This document shows positions 7,099-14,083 of a stretch of DNA of 20,417 nucleotides, piece by piece; position 1 is the stretch's first letter, and every line of letters starts with the position of its first letter. The notes under the pieces were generated by a model. It was not told where the DNA came from. It searched no databases and saw nothing but the letters and a program-made list of their open reading frames with translations. A program made the translations under genes and the position numbers. This DNA comes from Syntrophomonas sp. UBA5314. GTDB lineage: Bacteria > Bacillota > Syntrophomonadia > Syntrophomonadales > Syntrophomonadaceae. The stretch is taken from assembly GCA_002410325.1 (NCBI GenBank), contig DHRK01000070.1, forward strand, positions 4,677-25,093, in the 5' to 3' direction.

Positions 7099-7710
7099 AT
7101 GAGAAAGTTTAAAATATTTGCCGATTTTAAAGAAGAAGAAGCCTATCTGAATGAAATGGCGAAAAATGGGCACTTTCTTAAAAAATATACCGCCTTTGGG
7201 TTTTATCATTTTACAGACGCTACACCGAAGGAGTTGCACTATCATGTGGATTACCGGAAATTCAAAACACAGGCTGATTTTGAGGATTACCAGGCCCTCT
7301 TTGAAGATGCCGGCTGGTTGCATGTTTACGGCACAAAATGGAGCTTGAATCAATATTTTTTACCCAAAAACGATAACACCGACGATGATATTTTTTCTAC
7401 CAAGGACTCTGCTGCTTGGCGTTATAAGCATCTGTATGAAATGTGCTATCTCAGTGTTGCGTTAGTGGTAATATATTTTTCTGTACTCCTTATCGTTTAT
7501 GACTTTAACTTAGCGAACATGAGTTTTCTAACACCGGGGCTTTGGGAAATGACCGGTGCAAAATTCTGGAGGGCTTTTTTCTTTGAGCTTCCTTTTATGC
7601 TCTTTCGTATTATTCCGGCTGTACTGTTGTTGGTTATGGGTTTTGCATACGCGGTATGGGGAAGCAAGGCAAAAAGAAGCTATGCTAAAATGATGGAGGA
7701 TGAAAAATAG
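7099..7710 (+). CDS. DUF2812 domain membrane protein
   Basis: 203 residues, starting four bases after the PadR stop with GAGGAGG inside the PadR gene. The N-terminal 110 residues are the DUF2812 domain: an opening FADFKEEEAYLNEMAKNGHF, then LHYHVDYRKFKTQADFEDYQ and AGWLHVYGTKWSLNQYFLPK. Two membrane segments follow (about 118-137, LSVALVVIYFSVLLIVY, and about 169-188, IIPAVLLLVMGFAYAVWG). The cytoplasmic end is basic. The molecular role of DUF2812 proteins is unknown; the tight link to PadR suggests a PadR-controlled envelope or stress function. Confidence 0.88.
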   Translation: MRKFKIFADFKEEEAYLNEMAKNGHFLKKYTAFGFYHFTDATPKELHYHVDYRKFKTQADFEDYQALFEDAGWLHVYGTKWSLNQYFLPKNDNTDDDIFSTKDSAAWRYKHLYEMCYLSVALVVIYFSVLLIVYDFNLANMSFLTPGLWEMTGAKFWRAFFFELPFMLFRIIPAVLLLVMGFAYAVWGSKAKRSYAKMMEDEK

Positions 7711-7801
7711 AACGCAGCCCCTGGTGCAGGGCGTCACTTAAGCAGGGAGCGCGAAGCCAAAGGGCAGCTGAGAGGCTTTTGAACCTCCTTGACACCAAAA
7801 A

Positions 7802-7836
7802 CCCTCGCCATTTTAGCGATTGGCGAGGGTTTTTTG
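7802..7836. terminator. Bidirectional terminator, T1 copy 2
   Basis: The same nine-base stem and ten-base loop as 4207-4234, base for base. On the plus strand it is followed by tttttt, and on the minus strand by a T run too (aaaaa precedes the stem). It can end both the DUF2812 transcript and the convergent NlpC/P60 transcript. Confidence 0.85.
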
Positions 7837-7843
7837 ACGGTCT

Positions 7844-7869
7844 AAACCCTTTCTATCCGGGAAGGGTTT
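7844..7869. repeat. Small inverted repeat after the NlpC/P60 gene
   Basis: aaaccctt and aagggttt are separated by ten bases. There is no T run on either side, so it is not a classical terminator, but it lies just downstream of the minus-strand stop and could protect the mRNA 3' end. Confidence 0.4.
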
Positions 7870-7911
7870 GGCTTGTTAAGGAGGCGAAAAGGTTATTCGT
7901 AAATAAGGCGA

Positions 7912-8919
7912 TTAGAAGCCCGTACTAAGGTTCTTAGGCATAATGATGGATTTGTCCGGTATAATTTGATATATGGCTGGTATAACCGGTCCGTTGTCAT
8001 TAATTTTGCCGCCCGGTATATAGGCGCTGTCCGGTAACACCCGGCGTACTTCAATCAGGCTTGATCCATACCAGTAGGAAAAGTCATTGATAATTCCTAT
8101 TGCGGTAGGATTTCCATCACATGTATTAATAATACAGGGCTTGCCGTTTACCAAACCCATGTAAATAGCTACATGCCCGATATGAGTTTTAGCTGGCGCA
8201 TCGGAGTTCCAGTAGGTGAATATATCGCCGGGTTTAAGATTTTCAATGCCTACCAGGGTGTATTTTGATGAACCTGATATCTTCCTGGCATAAACACCTT
8301 CTACTTTAACCCCAACCGTATTGTAATTCTTGGCTGCCGAAGTAATGGAATATCCGAAGTCTTTATAAACCAACGATACAAAGTTCGAGCAATCAATATT
8401 TCCGGTAGTGGGATACTTTGTATGTCCATACTTCATATAACCGTATTCCATATACCAAATGGCCCGCCCGACCAGAGTTTGAGCAAGGCTGCCGTCAAAG
8501 TTGGCCCGAAAAGCGTCAACTACCGGTTTTTCATGGCTATTATAATGACTGATACTGGCTGCGGTGGGTGCCTTGGCGGAGTCTGATACCTTTGGCGACG
8601 GCGTGTCTCCTGATAATGCAGCGTTCAGGGCCGCCTTGGTTATCGGACCAACCAGGCCGTCCACTTTTAGTCCTTGGGATTTTTGAAAGTTTAATACAGC
8701 TTGATTGGTTTTAGGGCCAAACCATCCGTCAATACCATGGGTATCAAAGCCCAACCCGGTAAGATCTCTCTGCAACTGACTGACGGCCGAGCTTCGGCTG
8801 CCCAAGCTTAGATCCTGGGTGCCGTAATCACTGGCCTGAGCCGGCAAAGATATTATAGCGACCAAAAGTACGGCTAATATACCCGAAAAAAACGATTGCT
8901 TGCAACGAAATGCTGACAC
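7912..8919 (-). CDS. Secreted peptidoglycan-binding NlpC/P60-like hydrolase
   Basis: 335 residues from a GTG start with AAGGAGGAAC ahead of it. Residues 1-29 are a signal peptide (hydrophobic FFSGILAVLLVAIISLP, cleavage after AQA). Residues about 38-103 are a PG_binding_1 domain (SSAVSQLQRDLTGLGFDTHG, then GWFGPKTNQAVLNFQKSQGL). After a Ser/Pro/Ala linker, residues about 130-295 form a cysteine hydrolase domain: IDCSNFVSLVYKDFGY with Cys177, and KTHIGHVAIYMG with His249. Asn265 or Asp268 could be the third polar residue. The domain is longer than minimal NlpC/P60 and closer to amidase-like CHAP/NlpC relatives. Expected role: cleavage of wall peptides outside the cell. It is a single-gene unit that shares a bidirectional terminator with the DUF2812 gene. 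Confidence 0.85.
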   Translation of the reverse strand: MSAFRCKQSFFSGILAVLLVAIISLPAQASDYGTQDLSLGSRSSAVSQLQRDLTGLGFDTHGIDGWFGPKTNQAVLNFQKSQGLKVDGLVGPITKAALNAALSGDTPSPKVSDSAKAPTAASISHYNSHEKPVVDAFRANFDGSLAQTLVGRAIWYMEYGYMKYGHTKYPTTGNIDCSNFVSLVYKDFGYSITSAAKNYNTVGVKVEGVYARKISGSSKYTLVGIENLKPGDIFTYWNSDAPAKTHIGHVAIYMGLVNGKPCIINTCDGNPTAIGIINDFSYWYGSSLIEVRRVLPDSAYIPGGKINDNGPVIPAIYQIIPDKSIIMPKNLSTGF

Positions 8920-9252
8920 AAGTTCCTCCTTTCTGGGGTTAGGAATAAAGAAAGACTACAATTATTCAATTTTATAAATAAGTTTTCAGTTTCATATGCA
9001 CCCTGCAAATTTCTAGTTGCGCCTCCTTATGTGAACAATTCGTCTCAAATAATTTTCTACCTTTTGGTAATTTTGGACAATTGATTCTTTGTTGGTCACA
9101 TAAAGGGCTTTATGGTCGAAATATCCTGGTTTTCAGTGATCGAAAGGCAGCTGTCGGTAAATAGTGGTAATTGCTTAATTGAATTTCAGTTTGCGGATTT
9201 GCACAATCTACCAATTATACCGCAATGTAAAAGGAGGATTGAAATAGGCCGT
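8920..9252. other. Intergenic region between NlpC/P60 and GH130 genes
   Basis: 333 bases between divergent genes. It is AT-rich up to about 9100 and should hold both promoters; I could not fix a convincing pair. An open frame for the GH130 gene extends back to a GTG-type start at 9112, but this part lacks a binding site and looks untranslated. Confidence 0.4.
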
Positions 9253-10401
9253 ATGGAAGCACATGTCGAGTTAAATGGATTTCAAGGAAAAGTAACGATT
9301 CATGAACCGGTTTTACGCTACCCGGGCAACCCGATATTAACCTGCCATGACGTCAATAAAGTCTGGGGTACCGACGGCCGTTTATATACATACACGGTTC
9401 ATAATGCGGGAATGGCAGAAATGACAGGTGAGAATGGCAAGCATCAAACCATAATGCTTTTTCGATCCCATATCGCTGACGGCCGTAGTGTAATAGGCAA
9501 AGCTGTAAGTGACAATGGCCTGAATAGTTGGGGGGTAGACCCCAGGCCATTTTTATTGCCTGCGGCAGAGAGTGATCTATATGCTGAAGGCGTCGATATT
9601 AACTCGGTTATTGAATCTGAGGCCGGCGGTGTGGAAGACATGCGGGTGAATCCGGTGGGGAGCGGCTTATATGTATTGACTTACAGTGCCTACCACGAAC
9701 AGATCCCTGACCGAGTTAAGGTTATGATGGCCCTAACCAGGGACTTTGAGAGTGTTGTTCGCTATGGGCCAATTTCCGAACAGGATATGCGCAATGTGGT
9801 TATATTTCCTGAACCTGATAGAAATAAAAAATGGGTTGCCTTGCTTCGTCCCAACGACAAAGCAAGGGAAGTTTCCGGCTCCGGTCACATCGGCGGTTCA
9901 TTTGCAGAAATATGCGCAGGTTTCGCACCAAGTCCTACCGGACCATGGGAAATCGGTAATGTAATCCTAAGAAGCGGTCACGGGCCAAGTGCCTTCCAGG
10001 CCAAGATTGGGCCAGGCGCCCCGCCTATCAGGACTCGATATGGGTGGCTGAATATCTTTCATGGCGTGCGTTCAACTATGGCTGGCAATCCTTACACCCT
10101 GGGTGTGGCATTCCATGACCTTGAAGACCCAACCAATCCAAGTAAAATCCGTATTAGTGCCAAACCGCTATTAATGCCCAGTGCCAGTGATTGTTCGGTA
10201 AGAGAGACTGATTATGTTCACGTTCTCAATATAGTATTTTGCTGCGGTGCACTAACTGGCCAGGACGATACGGTAGCTATATATTATAGCGGCAATGATA
10301 CAGTTATGAATGTCGGCTTGGCCAATATACAAATATTAAATGAGATGTGCGATGTTTTCCGCTTCAACCCATTGACTGGGCAACATCTATATTCTCTATA
10401 G
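9253..10401 (+). CDS. GH130 family glycoside phosphorylase-like protein
   Basis: 382 residues from the ATG at 9253; AAAGGAGG lies at 9230-9237, a rather long 15 bases upstream. The frame is open back to 9112 (+47 codons) without a binding site. GH130 features: RYPGNPILTCHDVN near the N-terminus, GGVEDMRVNPVGSGLYVLTY in the middle (the family usually has VEDPR), GHIGGSFAEIC, a GPWEIGNVILRSGHGPSAFQ segment, and YGWLNIFHGVRS. The family is a five-bladed beta-propeller that phosphorolyses beta-mannosides and related glycosides in the cytoplasm. The missing Pro in VEDPR and the two Cys in VFCCGAL mark it as a divergent member. No sugar transporter or kinase is nearby. The substrate cannot be assigned. 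Confidence 0.8.
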   Translation: MEAHVELNGFQGKVTIHEPVLRYPGNPILTCHDVNKVWGTDGRLYTYTVHNAGMAEMTGENGKHQTIMLFRSHIADGRSVIGKAVSDNGLNSWGVDPRPFLLPAAESDLYAEGVDINSVIESEAGGVEDMRVNPVGSGLYVLTYSAYHEQIPDRVKVMMALTRDFESVVRYGPISEQDMRNVVIFPEPDRNKKWVALLRPNDKAREVSGSGHIGGSFAEICAGFAPSPTGPWEIGNVILRSGHGPSAFQAKIGPGAPPIRTRYGWLNIFHGVRSTMAGNPYTLGVAFHDLEDPTNPSKIRISAKPLLMPSASDCSVRETDYVHVLNIVFCCGALTGQDDTVAIYYSGNDTVMNVGLANIQILNEMCDVFRFNPLTGQHLYSL

Positions 10402-10409
10402 AAGCAAAA

Positions 10410-10703
10410 TCACTTCATGTATCGTTTCAGCACTTCATAAAAATTTTCTCGGGTACCGGCAAGTATAACAACAAGGGTCTCTTCATCGTCTTCAATAATT
10501 GTGTAGGCCAGCTCGTAGTTGGTTTGGTTATAAAAAATGTCGCAGCAATATACCCCGTTGAGATCGCCAGTCTTGGGCTCGCCAAAATAGGGATCTAATA
10601 AAATCTGATCGATGATGGCTTGAAATTTGTTTTTCAGAGGTTTCTCTTTGAGCTTTTTAAGATAACGTGCAGCGGGAGGCAAAATGATCAATTTAGCCAT
10701 CAT
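10410..10703 (-). CDS. RelE/ParE-like toxin of a type II toxin-antitoxin system
   Basis: 97 residues. The opening LIILPPAARYLKKLKEKPLK, the NGVYCCDIFYNQTNYELAYT segment and the final VVILAGTRENFYEVLKRYMK follow the RelE/ParE fold (helical hairpin and then a beta sheet). Two adjacent ATG codons exist; the first overlaps the antitoxin stop as ATGA, the second has better spacing to GGAGG. RelE members cleave mRNA on the ribosome and ParE members poison gyrase; the sequence does not decide between them. It converges on the GH130 gene, leaving eight bases between the stops. Confidence 0.85.
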   Translation of the reverse strand: MMAKLIILPPAARYLKKLKEKPLKNKFQAIIDQILLDPYFGEPKTGDLNGVYCCDIFYNQTNYELAYTIIEDDEETLVVILAGTRENFYEVLKRYMK

Positions 10704-11068
10704 TCTGCCTCCGGGCCAAATACATCCTCATAGGTTTTGCTGGATATTTTGCCTTTAGCGGCAAGACTTGCTTCATCAAGCAAGCGTTCAACAGCCGGGC
10801 GGATTTGCCGGCGGGTTTCTTTAAACTTATCAAGTAGTTCTTGTCCTGAAAGACCCTGGGCTATTAAATCAGCCAGAATGTGTTCGTCAAATTCTCCGCC
10901 ACTTTCTCGAACGGGACGGATAACTATGGCATTGTCCTGAACATAGCATTCCACTTCCTTATCAATGCCAACGCTGTTATAGAACTCAATCGGTATGGTT
11001 ATCTGGCGTTTCTGAGATACCGAGATACGTTTTTTTAACATCGGGTTTTCTCCTTTAACTTGAGACAT
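10700..11068 (-). CDS. AbrB/SpoVT-type antitoxin
   Basis: 122 residues. The N-terminal swapped-hairpin DNA-binding domain reads KKRISVSQKRQITIPIEFYN, SVGIDKEVECYVQDNAIVIR (about residues 11-53). The C-terminal helices (LIAQGLSGQELLDKFKETRR, then AVERLLDEASLAAKG) would wrap the toxin. Two starts are possible: ATG 11068 with AAGGAGG seven bases before it, and an in-frame ATG nine codons later (MLKKRIS) with its own AAAGGAG. The stop overlaps the toxin start by four bases, so both are made from one transcript. As in other modules, the antitoxin probably represses its own promoter. Confidence 0.87.
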   Translation of the reverse strand: MSQVKGENPMLKKRISVSQKRQITIPIEFYNSVGIDKEVECYVQDNAIVIRPVRESGGEFDEHILADLIAQGLSGQELLDKFKETRRQIRPAVERLLDEASLAAKGKISSKTYEDVFGPEAE

Positions 11069-11166
11069 TATCGTTCCTCCTTGGGTAGTTTATGATGATT
11101 GATAGAAAATATACAAAGAATCTTTGAATTGAGAATATCAAAGAAGCAAAGAAAACTCAAGGATAG

Positions 11167-11313
11167 GGTTACATTAACTGGGCATATAGCACAAGGATTT
11201 TAGATGGCGATCCTCTTCAGGCCCAATCCTTCAAGTGGTTTTACGAATATAAGAACATAACCCAATTTATAGATATTGTAAACGATATCTTTATAAGACC
11301 GAGAGAGTATTAA
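11167..11313 (+). pseudogene. Possible C-terminal remnant of an unrecognised gene
   Basis: Between stops at 11164 and 11311 the frame reads GYINWAYSTRILDGDPLQAQ, then SFKWFYEYKNITQFIDIVND and IFIRPREY. It has no start codon or binding site but has protein-like composition (aromatic and amphipathic), ends next to a promoter, and lies among other broken genes. I do not recognise the family. Low confidence. Confidence 0.25.
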
Positions 11314-11331
11314 ATCAAATTTTATAGAATA

Positions 11332-11392
11332 TTGTTAACCGTGCCAATAATTTGTATAATACTGGTAAATAACCGGTTAAGGATTTGTGACC
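11332..11392 (+). promoter_or_regulatory. Promoter-leader unit, copy 1
   Basis: TTGTTA (11332-11337), a 17-base spacer and TATAAT (11355-11360) make a good sigma-A-type promoter. At 11372-11392 follows a leader element accggttaaggattt plus gtgacc that recurs with one mismatch at 12315-12335 behind another TTGTTA/TATAAT promoter. The element contains an imperfect inverted pair GGTTA and TGACC. Confidence 0.75.
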
Positions 11393-11410
11393 ACAGATGG
11401 AGTGATGTAG

Positions 11411-11647
11411 ATGTCGAAGAAACTTATTAGAGAAACAATTCATGCAAAAGGCGTAGATATTACGATTTATACAGAGGATTTTCAAAACGAATTTATTTCA
11501 CTTACGGATATTGCAAGGTATAAAAGCGATGAGCCTAAAGATGTAATTAAAAATTGGATGAGAAGCAAAGATACAATTGAGTTCCTGGGTCTTTGGGAGC
11601 AATTACATAATGACAGATTTAAAGGGGTCGAATTCGACTCCTTTTGA
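11411..11647 (+). pseudogene. KilA-N domain protein, N-terminal fragment
   Basis: 78 codons from ATG 11411. The sequence FISLTDIARYKSDEPKDVIK, then NWMRSKDTIEFLGLWEQLHN, matches the start of KilA-N DNA-binding proteins of phage and mobile-element origin, which are normally 250-290 residues. The reading stops at TGA after GVEFDSF, where family members continue for about 200 more residues. None of that continuation is found in any frame downstream, so the rest is deleted, not frameshifted. The gene end coincides with a 24-base palindrome. It may still be transcribed from the strong promoter ahead of it. Confidence 0.7.
11621..11645 (+). terminator. Palindrome / terminator-like hairpin at the end of the KilA-N fragment
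   Basis: aaaggggtcgaa followed by ttcgactccttt is self-complementary over 12 pairs with a single G-T pair, and leads into tt. As RNA it folds into a tight stem around AAUU. The gene's stop codon lies immediately after it (TTTTGA). Confidence 0.45.
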
Positions 11648-11689
11648 ATCCCTAAAAAGCAGGGAATAAATACCAGGCCTAAATTCATA

Positions 11690-11698
11690 TGATATAAT
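11690..11698 (+). promoter_or_regulatory. Extended -10 promoter for hicBA
   Basis: TGATATAAT is an extended -10 (TGn plus a perfect TATAAT), 23 bases before the hicB start. No good -35 box is seen at the expected distance, as is common for extended -10 promoters. Confidence 0.5.
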
Positions 11699-11720
11699 AT
11701 CGATAGAGGTGATCGTGGCT

Positions 11721-11969
11721 ATGCCTATTCTGACTGCTTTTACGGAGGCCGCTTTGCGTGAAGCGGTATATAAAATTCTAGATGACGGTACATTTTACGG
11801 AGAAATACCGCTATGTCATGGTGTGTGGGCCAACGAAAAGACCTTAGAGAAATGCCGTGAAGAACTTCATGAAGTTCTTGAAGAATGGCTTATCTTAAAA
11901 CTACGCGATTGTGATCCGCTCCCCCAAATCGGAGGGGTAGATTTTAATACGGTTGTAACTGGAGCATGA
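11721..11969 (+). CDS. hicB: HicB family antitoxin
   Basis: 82 residues from ATG 11721, with GAGGTG nine bases upstream; in-frame GTG codons at 11709 and 11715 are less well placed. The partial RNase-H-like HicB fold is seen in FYGEIPLCHGVWANEKTLEK, then CREELHEVLEEWLILKLRDC and DPLPQIGG. HicB binds and neutralises the HicA mRNA interferase. Its stop overlaps the start of the hicA reading frame by ATGA, the standard hicBA layout. The antitoxin is intact while the toxin is not, so it may be a remnant or may act against a related HicA elsewhere. Confidence 0.82.
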   Translation: MPILTAFTEAALREAVYKILDDGTFYGEIPLCHGVWANEKTLEKCREELHEVLEEWLILKLRDCDPLPQIGGVDFNTVVTGA

Positions 11970-12180
11970 AACCGTTAAGTAGAACATGAATTGATTCGGC
12001 GTTTAAGGTCTTTTGGATTTGAGGGGCCCTTTTCAGGCGGTCGCCATTCATTTATGAAAACGAGGACAATTTAAGCTGCGAATTCCTAATCCTCACGGAG
12101 GGGATATTAGTACACCTCTGCTTAAAGAAATATTGAAGCAAGCAGGAATTTCGGAAAATGAATGGGATAAGCAAGACTAA
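11966..12180 (+). pseudogene. hicA: hicA toxin, broken by two +1 frameshifts
   Basis: Starting at ATG 11966 the frame reads MKPLSR and stops at once (TGA 11987-11989). The HicA sequence continues in the next frame from 11985: HELIRRLRSFGFEGPFSGGR and HSFMK, including the catalytic-type GGRHSF histidine. It then shifts again at the aaaa run 12057-12060 into KRGQFKLRIPNPHGGDISTP, LLKEILKQAGISENEWDKQD and TAA 12178-12180. Restoring one base at each place gives a typical HicA of about 70 residues (mRNA interferase with a double-stranded-RNA-binding-like fold). As written it cannot make toxin. Confidence 0.82.
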
Positions 12181-12192
12181 ATATACGCTCGC

Positions 12193-12218
12193 AAAAAGAC
12201 CAAGAGGGGTCTTTTTTG
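12193..12218 (+). terminator. Rho-independent terminator after hicBA
   Basis: A nine-base stem (aaaaagacc with ggtcttttt) around aagagg, with the T run forming part of the arm. It starts 12 bases after the hicA stop, which shows the hicBA unit was a complete transcription unit. Confidence 0.8.
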
Positions 12219-12273
12219 ATTAGGCTCAGAAATAATACACGATGATTGAACAAGAGAAGGGCCTCCTGGGATG

Positions 12274-12335
12274 TTGTTAAGGAACCGATAAGCTATATAA
12301 TTCTAGTATCAATCACCGGTTAAGGATTGGTGACC
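12274..12335 (+). promoter_or_regulatory. Promoter-leader unit, copy 2
   Basis: TTGTTA (12274-12279), a 16-base spacer and TATAAT (12296-12301) are followed by the leader accggttaaggattg plus gtgacc (12315-12335), almost identical to 11372-11392. It drives the endonuclease/exonuclease/phosphatase gene, whose ATG is three bases further on. The aagga in the leader probably also serves as the ribosome binding site. Confidence 0.75.
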
Positions 12336-12338
12336 GCT

Positions 12339-13382
12339 ATGCCGTACTATCACCCGATAAAAAGAATAAAAGACAAAGAAGAGCGTCTGCGTGTTGTGGA
12401 CAGGCTCTTGTTGCTGCGTCGTCAGTTGGATGCTCAAATTCCCCGGAAAACCGAGTCGGAAACGCTTCTGCTGGCAACCTGGAATATTCGTGAATTCGGT
12501 GACAACCGGCGTTGGGAAAGCTATTATTACCTGGCCGAGATCATAAGCCGCTTTGATCTCATAGCGATACAGGAAGTCTCCGCAGACCTGAAAGGCCTGG
12601 AGAGAGTAATGTCCCTGATGAATCCGCAATGGGATTATATCGTAACGGACAGTACGGACGGCAGTGCCGGCGGCGGAGAAAGGATGGCTTTTCTCTATGA
12701 CAAGAGCAAAGTCGCGTTCAAGAATATGGCCGGGGAAATCGTGCTGCCCAAGGACCAGCTGATTGACGGCGGCCTGCAGTTTGCGCGTTCCCCGTTTTGC
12801 GTGGCATTCCAGGCAAAATGGTTTAAATTCAAGCTGGTGACGGTGCATATCTATTATGGATCAAGTTCCGGCATCGACCAGAGGCGGCTGGCGGAGATTG
12901 ATGCGATAGCCGCCTTCCTGGCCAAGCGGGCCAGGAAAGAAGATGAGAGCTACATCCTGCTGGGCGACTTTAATATAGTAAAAACCAGTGACGCAACTTT
13001 TAATGCCCTGGAGAAAAACGGGTTCTACATACCGGATAGCCTCAAACAGCATCCTTCCGATTTGGGGCAGACCAGGCACTACGACCAGATCGCCTTTAAT
13101 ATTCAATTGAGTCCGTCAATGACAGTGTTTGCAGAAGGAGAGCAAAGGGCGGGCGCTTTCAATTTTACCGAGTCGGTCTACACGCCGCAGGACTTAAATG
13201 TCTACAGACCGTACTTTCCGGAGAAAGCCATACAGGGGAAAGCAGAACCGGATATAGAAAAATACTATCGGACCTCCTGGCGCACCTTTCAGATGTCTGA
13301 CCATTTGCCGCTTTGGGTGGAATTGAAGATTGATTTCAGCAATCAGTATCTGGAAGCGTTAAAATCTTACCACGATATATAA
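12339..13382 (+). CDS. Endonuclease/exonuclease/phosphatase family protein
   Basis: 347 residues from ATG 12339; an in-frame GTG-type start at 12327 lies inside the leader repeat. All family motifs are present: LLATWNIREFGDNRRWES (Asn), LIAIQEVSADLKGLERVM (Glu metal ligand), WDYIVTDSTDGSAGGGERMA, KLVTVHIYYGSS (His), YILLGDFNIVKTSDATF (Asp/Asn) and FQMSDHLPLWVEL (terminal Asp-His). It therefore should be a Mg-dependent phosphodiesterase acting on nucleic acid or another phosphoester. There is no signal peptide, so it is probably cytoplasmic. About 45 residues precede the catalytic domain (basic, KRIKDKEERLRVVDRLLLLR), likely a helical lead-in. The gene stands alone behind its promoter. Substrate unknown. 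Confidence 0.9.
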   Translation: MPYYHPIKRIKDKEERLRVVDRLLLLRRQLDAQIPRKTESETLLLATWNIREFGDNRRWESYYYLAEIISRFDLIAIQEVSADLKGLERVMSLMNPQWDYIVTDSTDGSAGGGERMAFLYDKSKVAFKNMAGEIVLPKDQLIDGGLQFARSPFCVAFQAKWFKFKLVTVHIYYGSSSGIDQRRLAEIDAIAAFLAKRARKEDESYILLGDFNIVKTSDATFNALEKNGFYIPDSLKQHPSDLGQTRHYDQIAFNIQLSPSMTVFAEGEQRAGAFNFTESVYTPQDLNVYRPYFPEKAIQGKAEPDIEKYYRTSWRTFQMSDHLPLWVELKIDFSNQYLEALKSYHDI

Positions 13383-13510
13383 AATTGCTTACAATTTCCT
13401 CTCTCATTCCCGTGCCACAATCTGAGCACCCGCTTGTCCATCCTGCACCTATGCATTAAAATTTAAGGGAAAATGGTTGCTTAATTTTTAGCAAATGGAG
13501 GATCGGATTG

Positions 13511-14083
13511 ATGAAGGGAGTTAGGAGAATAGTGAAGAGAATCATATTTTTCATGCTGGCCGTTTTTGTCTTAACAGGCTGCAGCAGCAATGTCCCCCCG
13601 CCTCAAAACCCGGCTCAAAATAGCGAGGCCAGTCCGGCCTCCAAACCGGAGGCGCCATCCACTCCGGTGCCCGGCGGCCAAGTTGACGGGAACCGGCAGG
13701 AAACGTCCTATGTCATGGTAAGCCAAAAGTACGGCTTCTCTCTTGAGGCTCCGGCCTCCTGGAAGGGCCGAGTGAAAATCAGTGAAGACAACGACGGCTT
13801 TATAGTCAGGCACTTGACGGCTTCCCAACAAGCGTCCGCTCAAAATCCGATCCTCATCAATATTATCGAATACGGCAGCGAGGCCTATTGGGATCAGGAA
13901 TCAAAGAAGGAAGATCAGCCTTTTCCCTATGAAAAAGTTGGCGTAATAAACGGAAAGGTGTTTGCCAGCATCGCTGTACTTGATTTTCCTTATGATGAGA
14001 AGAGTCCGAAAGATATGAAAGAGTATACGGAAATGATGGATTCTGTAGAAAAAGTGCTCAAATCGTTCAAAGCCCATCCATAG
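13511..14083 (+). CDS. Putative lipoprotein, PsbP-like fold possible
   Basis: 190 residues from ATG 13511 (a TTG three bases earlier is also possible); GGAGG is at 13497-13501. Residues 1-23 are a lipoprotein signal: basic KGVRRIVKR, hydrophobic core, then lipobox LTGC with Cys24. A Pro/Ser/Gln-rich spacer (about 25-65) leads to a globular domain: SYVMVSQKYGFSLEAPASWK, FIVRHLTASQQASA, ILINIIEYGSEAYWDQ and a C-terminal helix DMKEYTEMMDSVEKVLKSFK. The pattern of a strand, then YGFSLEAPASWKG, resembles the beta core of PsbP/MOG1-like lipoproteins in Firmicutes. It is anchored on the outer face of the membrane. No partner is obvious; the next gene starts 91 bases on. Confidence 0.82.
   Translation: MKGVRRIVKRIIFFMLAVFVLTGCSSNVPPPQNPAQNSEASPASKPEAPSTPVPGGQVDGNRQETSYVMVSQKYGFSLEAPASWKGRVKISEDNDGFIVRHLTASQQASAQNPILINIIEYGSEAYWDQESKKEDQPFPYEKVGVINGKVFASIAVLDFPYDEKSPKDMKEYTEMMDSVEKVLKSFKAHP

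Larger units (their letters stand above)
11069..11410. other. Intergenic region with a gene remnant and a promoter
   Basis: 342 bases. The left part should contain the antitoxin promoter (minus strand). The middle holds a 48-codon open stretch (11167-11313) that reads like the end of a protein. The right part (11332-11392) holds a promoter-leader unit also found at 12274-12335. Confidence 0.5.

Noticed and set aside
9112..9252. Longer N-terminus of the GH130 protein
   Set aside because: No binding site near 9112; the extra residues do not look like the family, whose N-terminus begins shortly before the RYPGNP motif.
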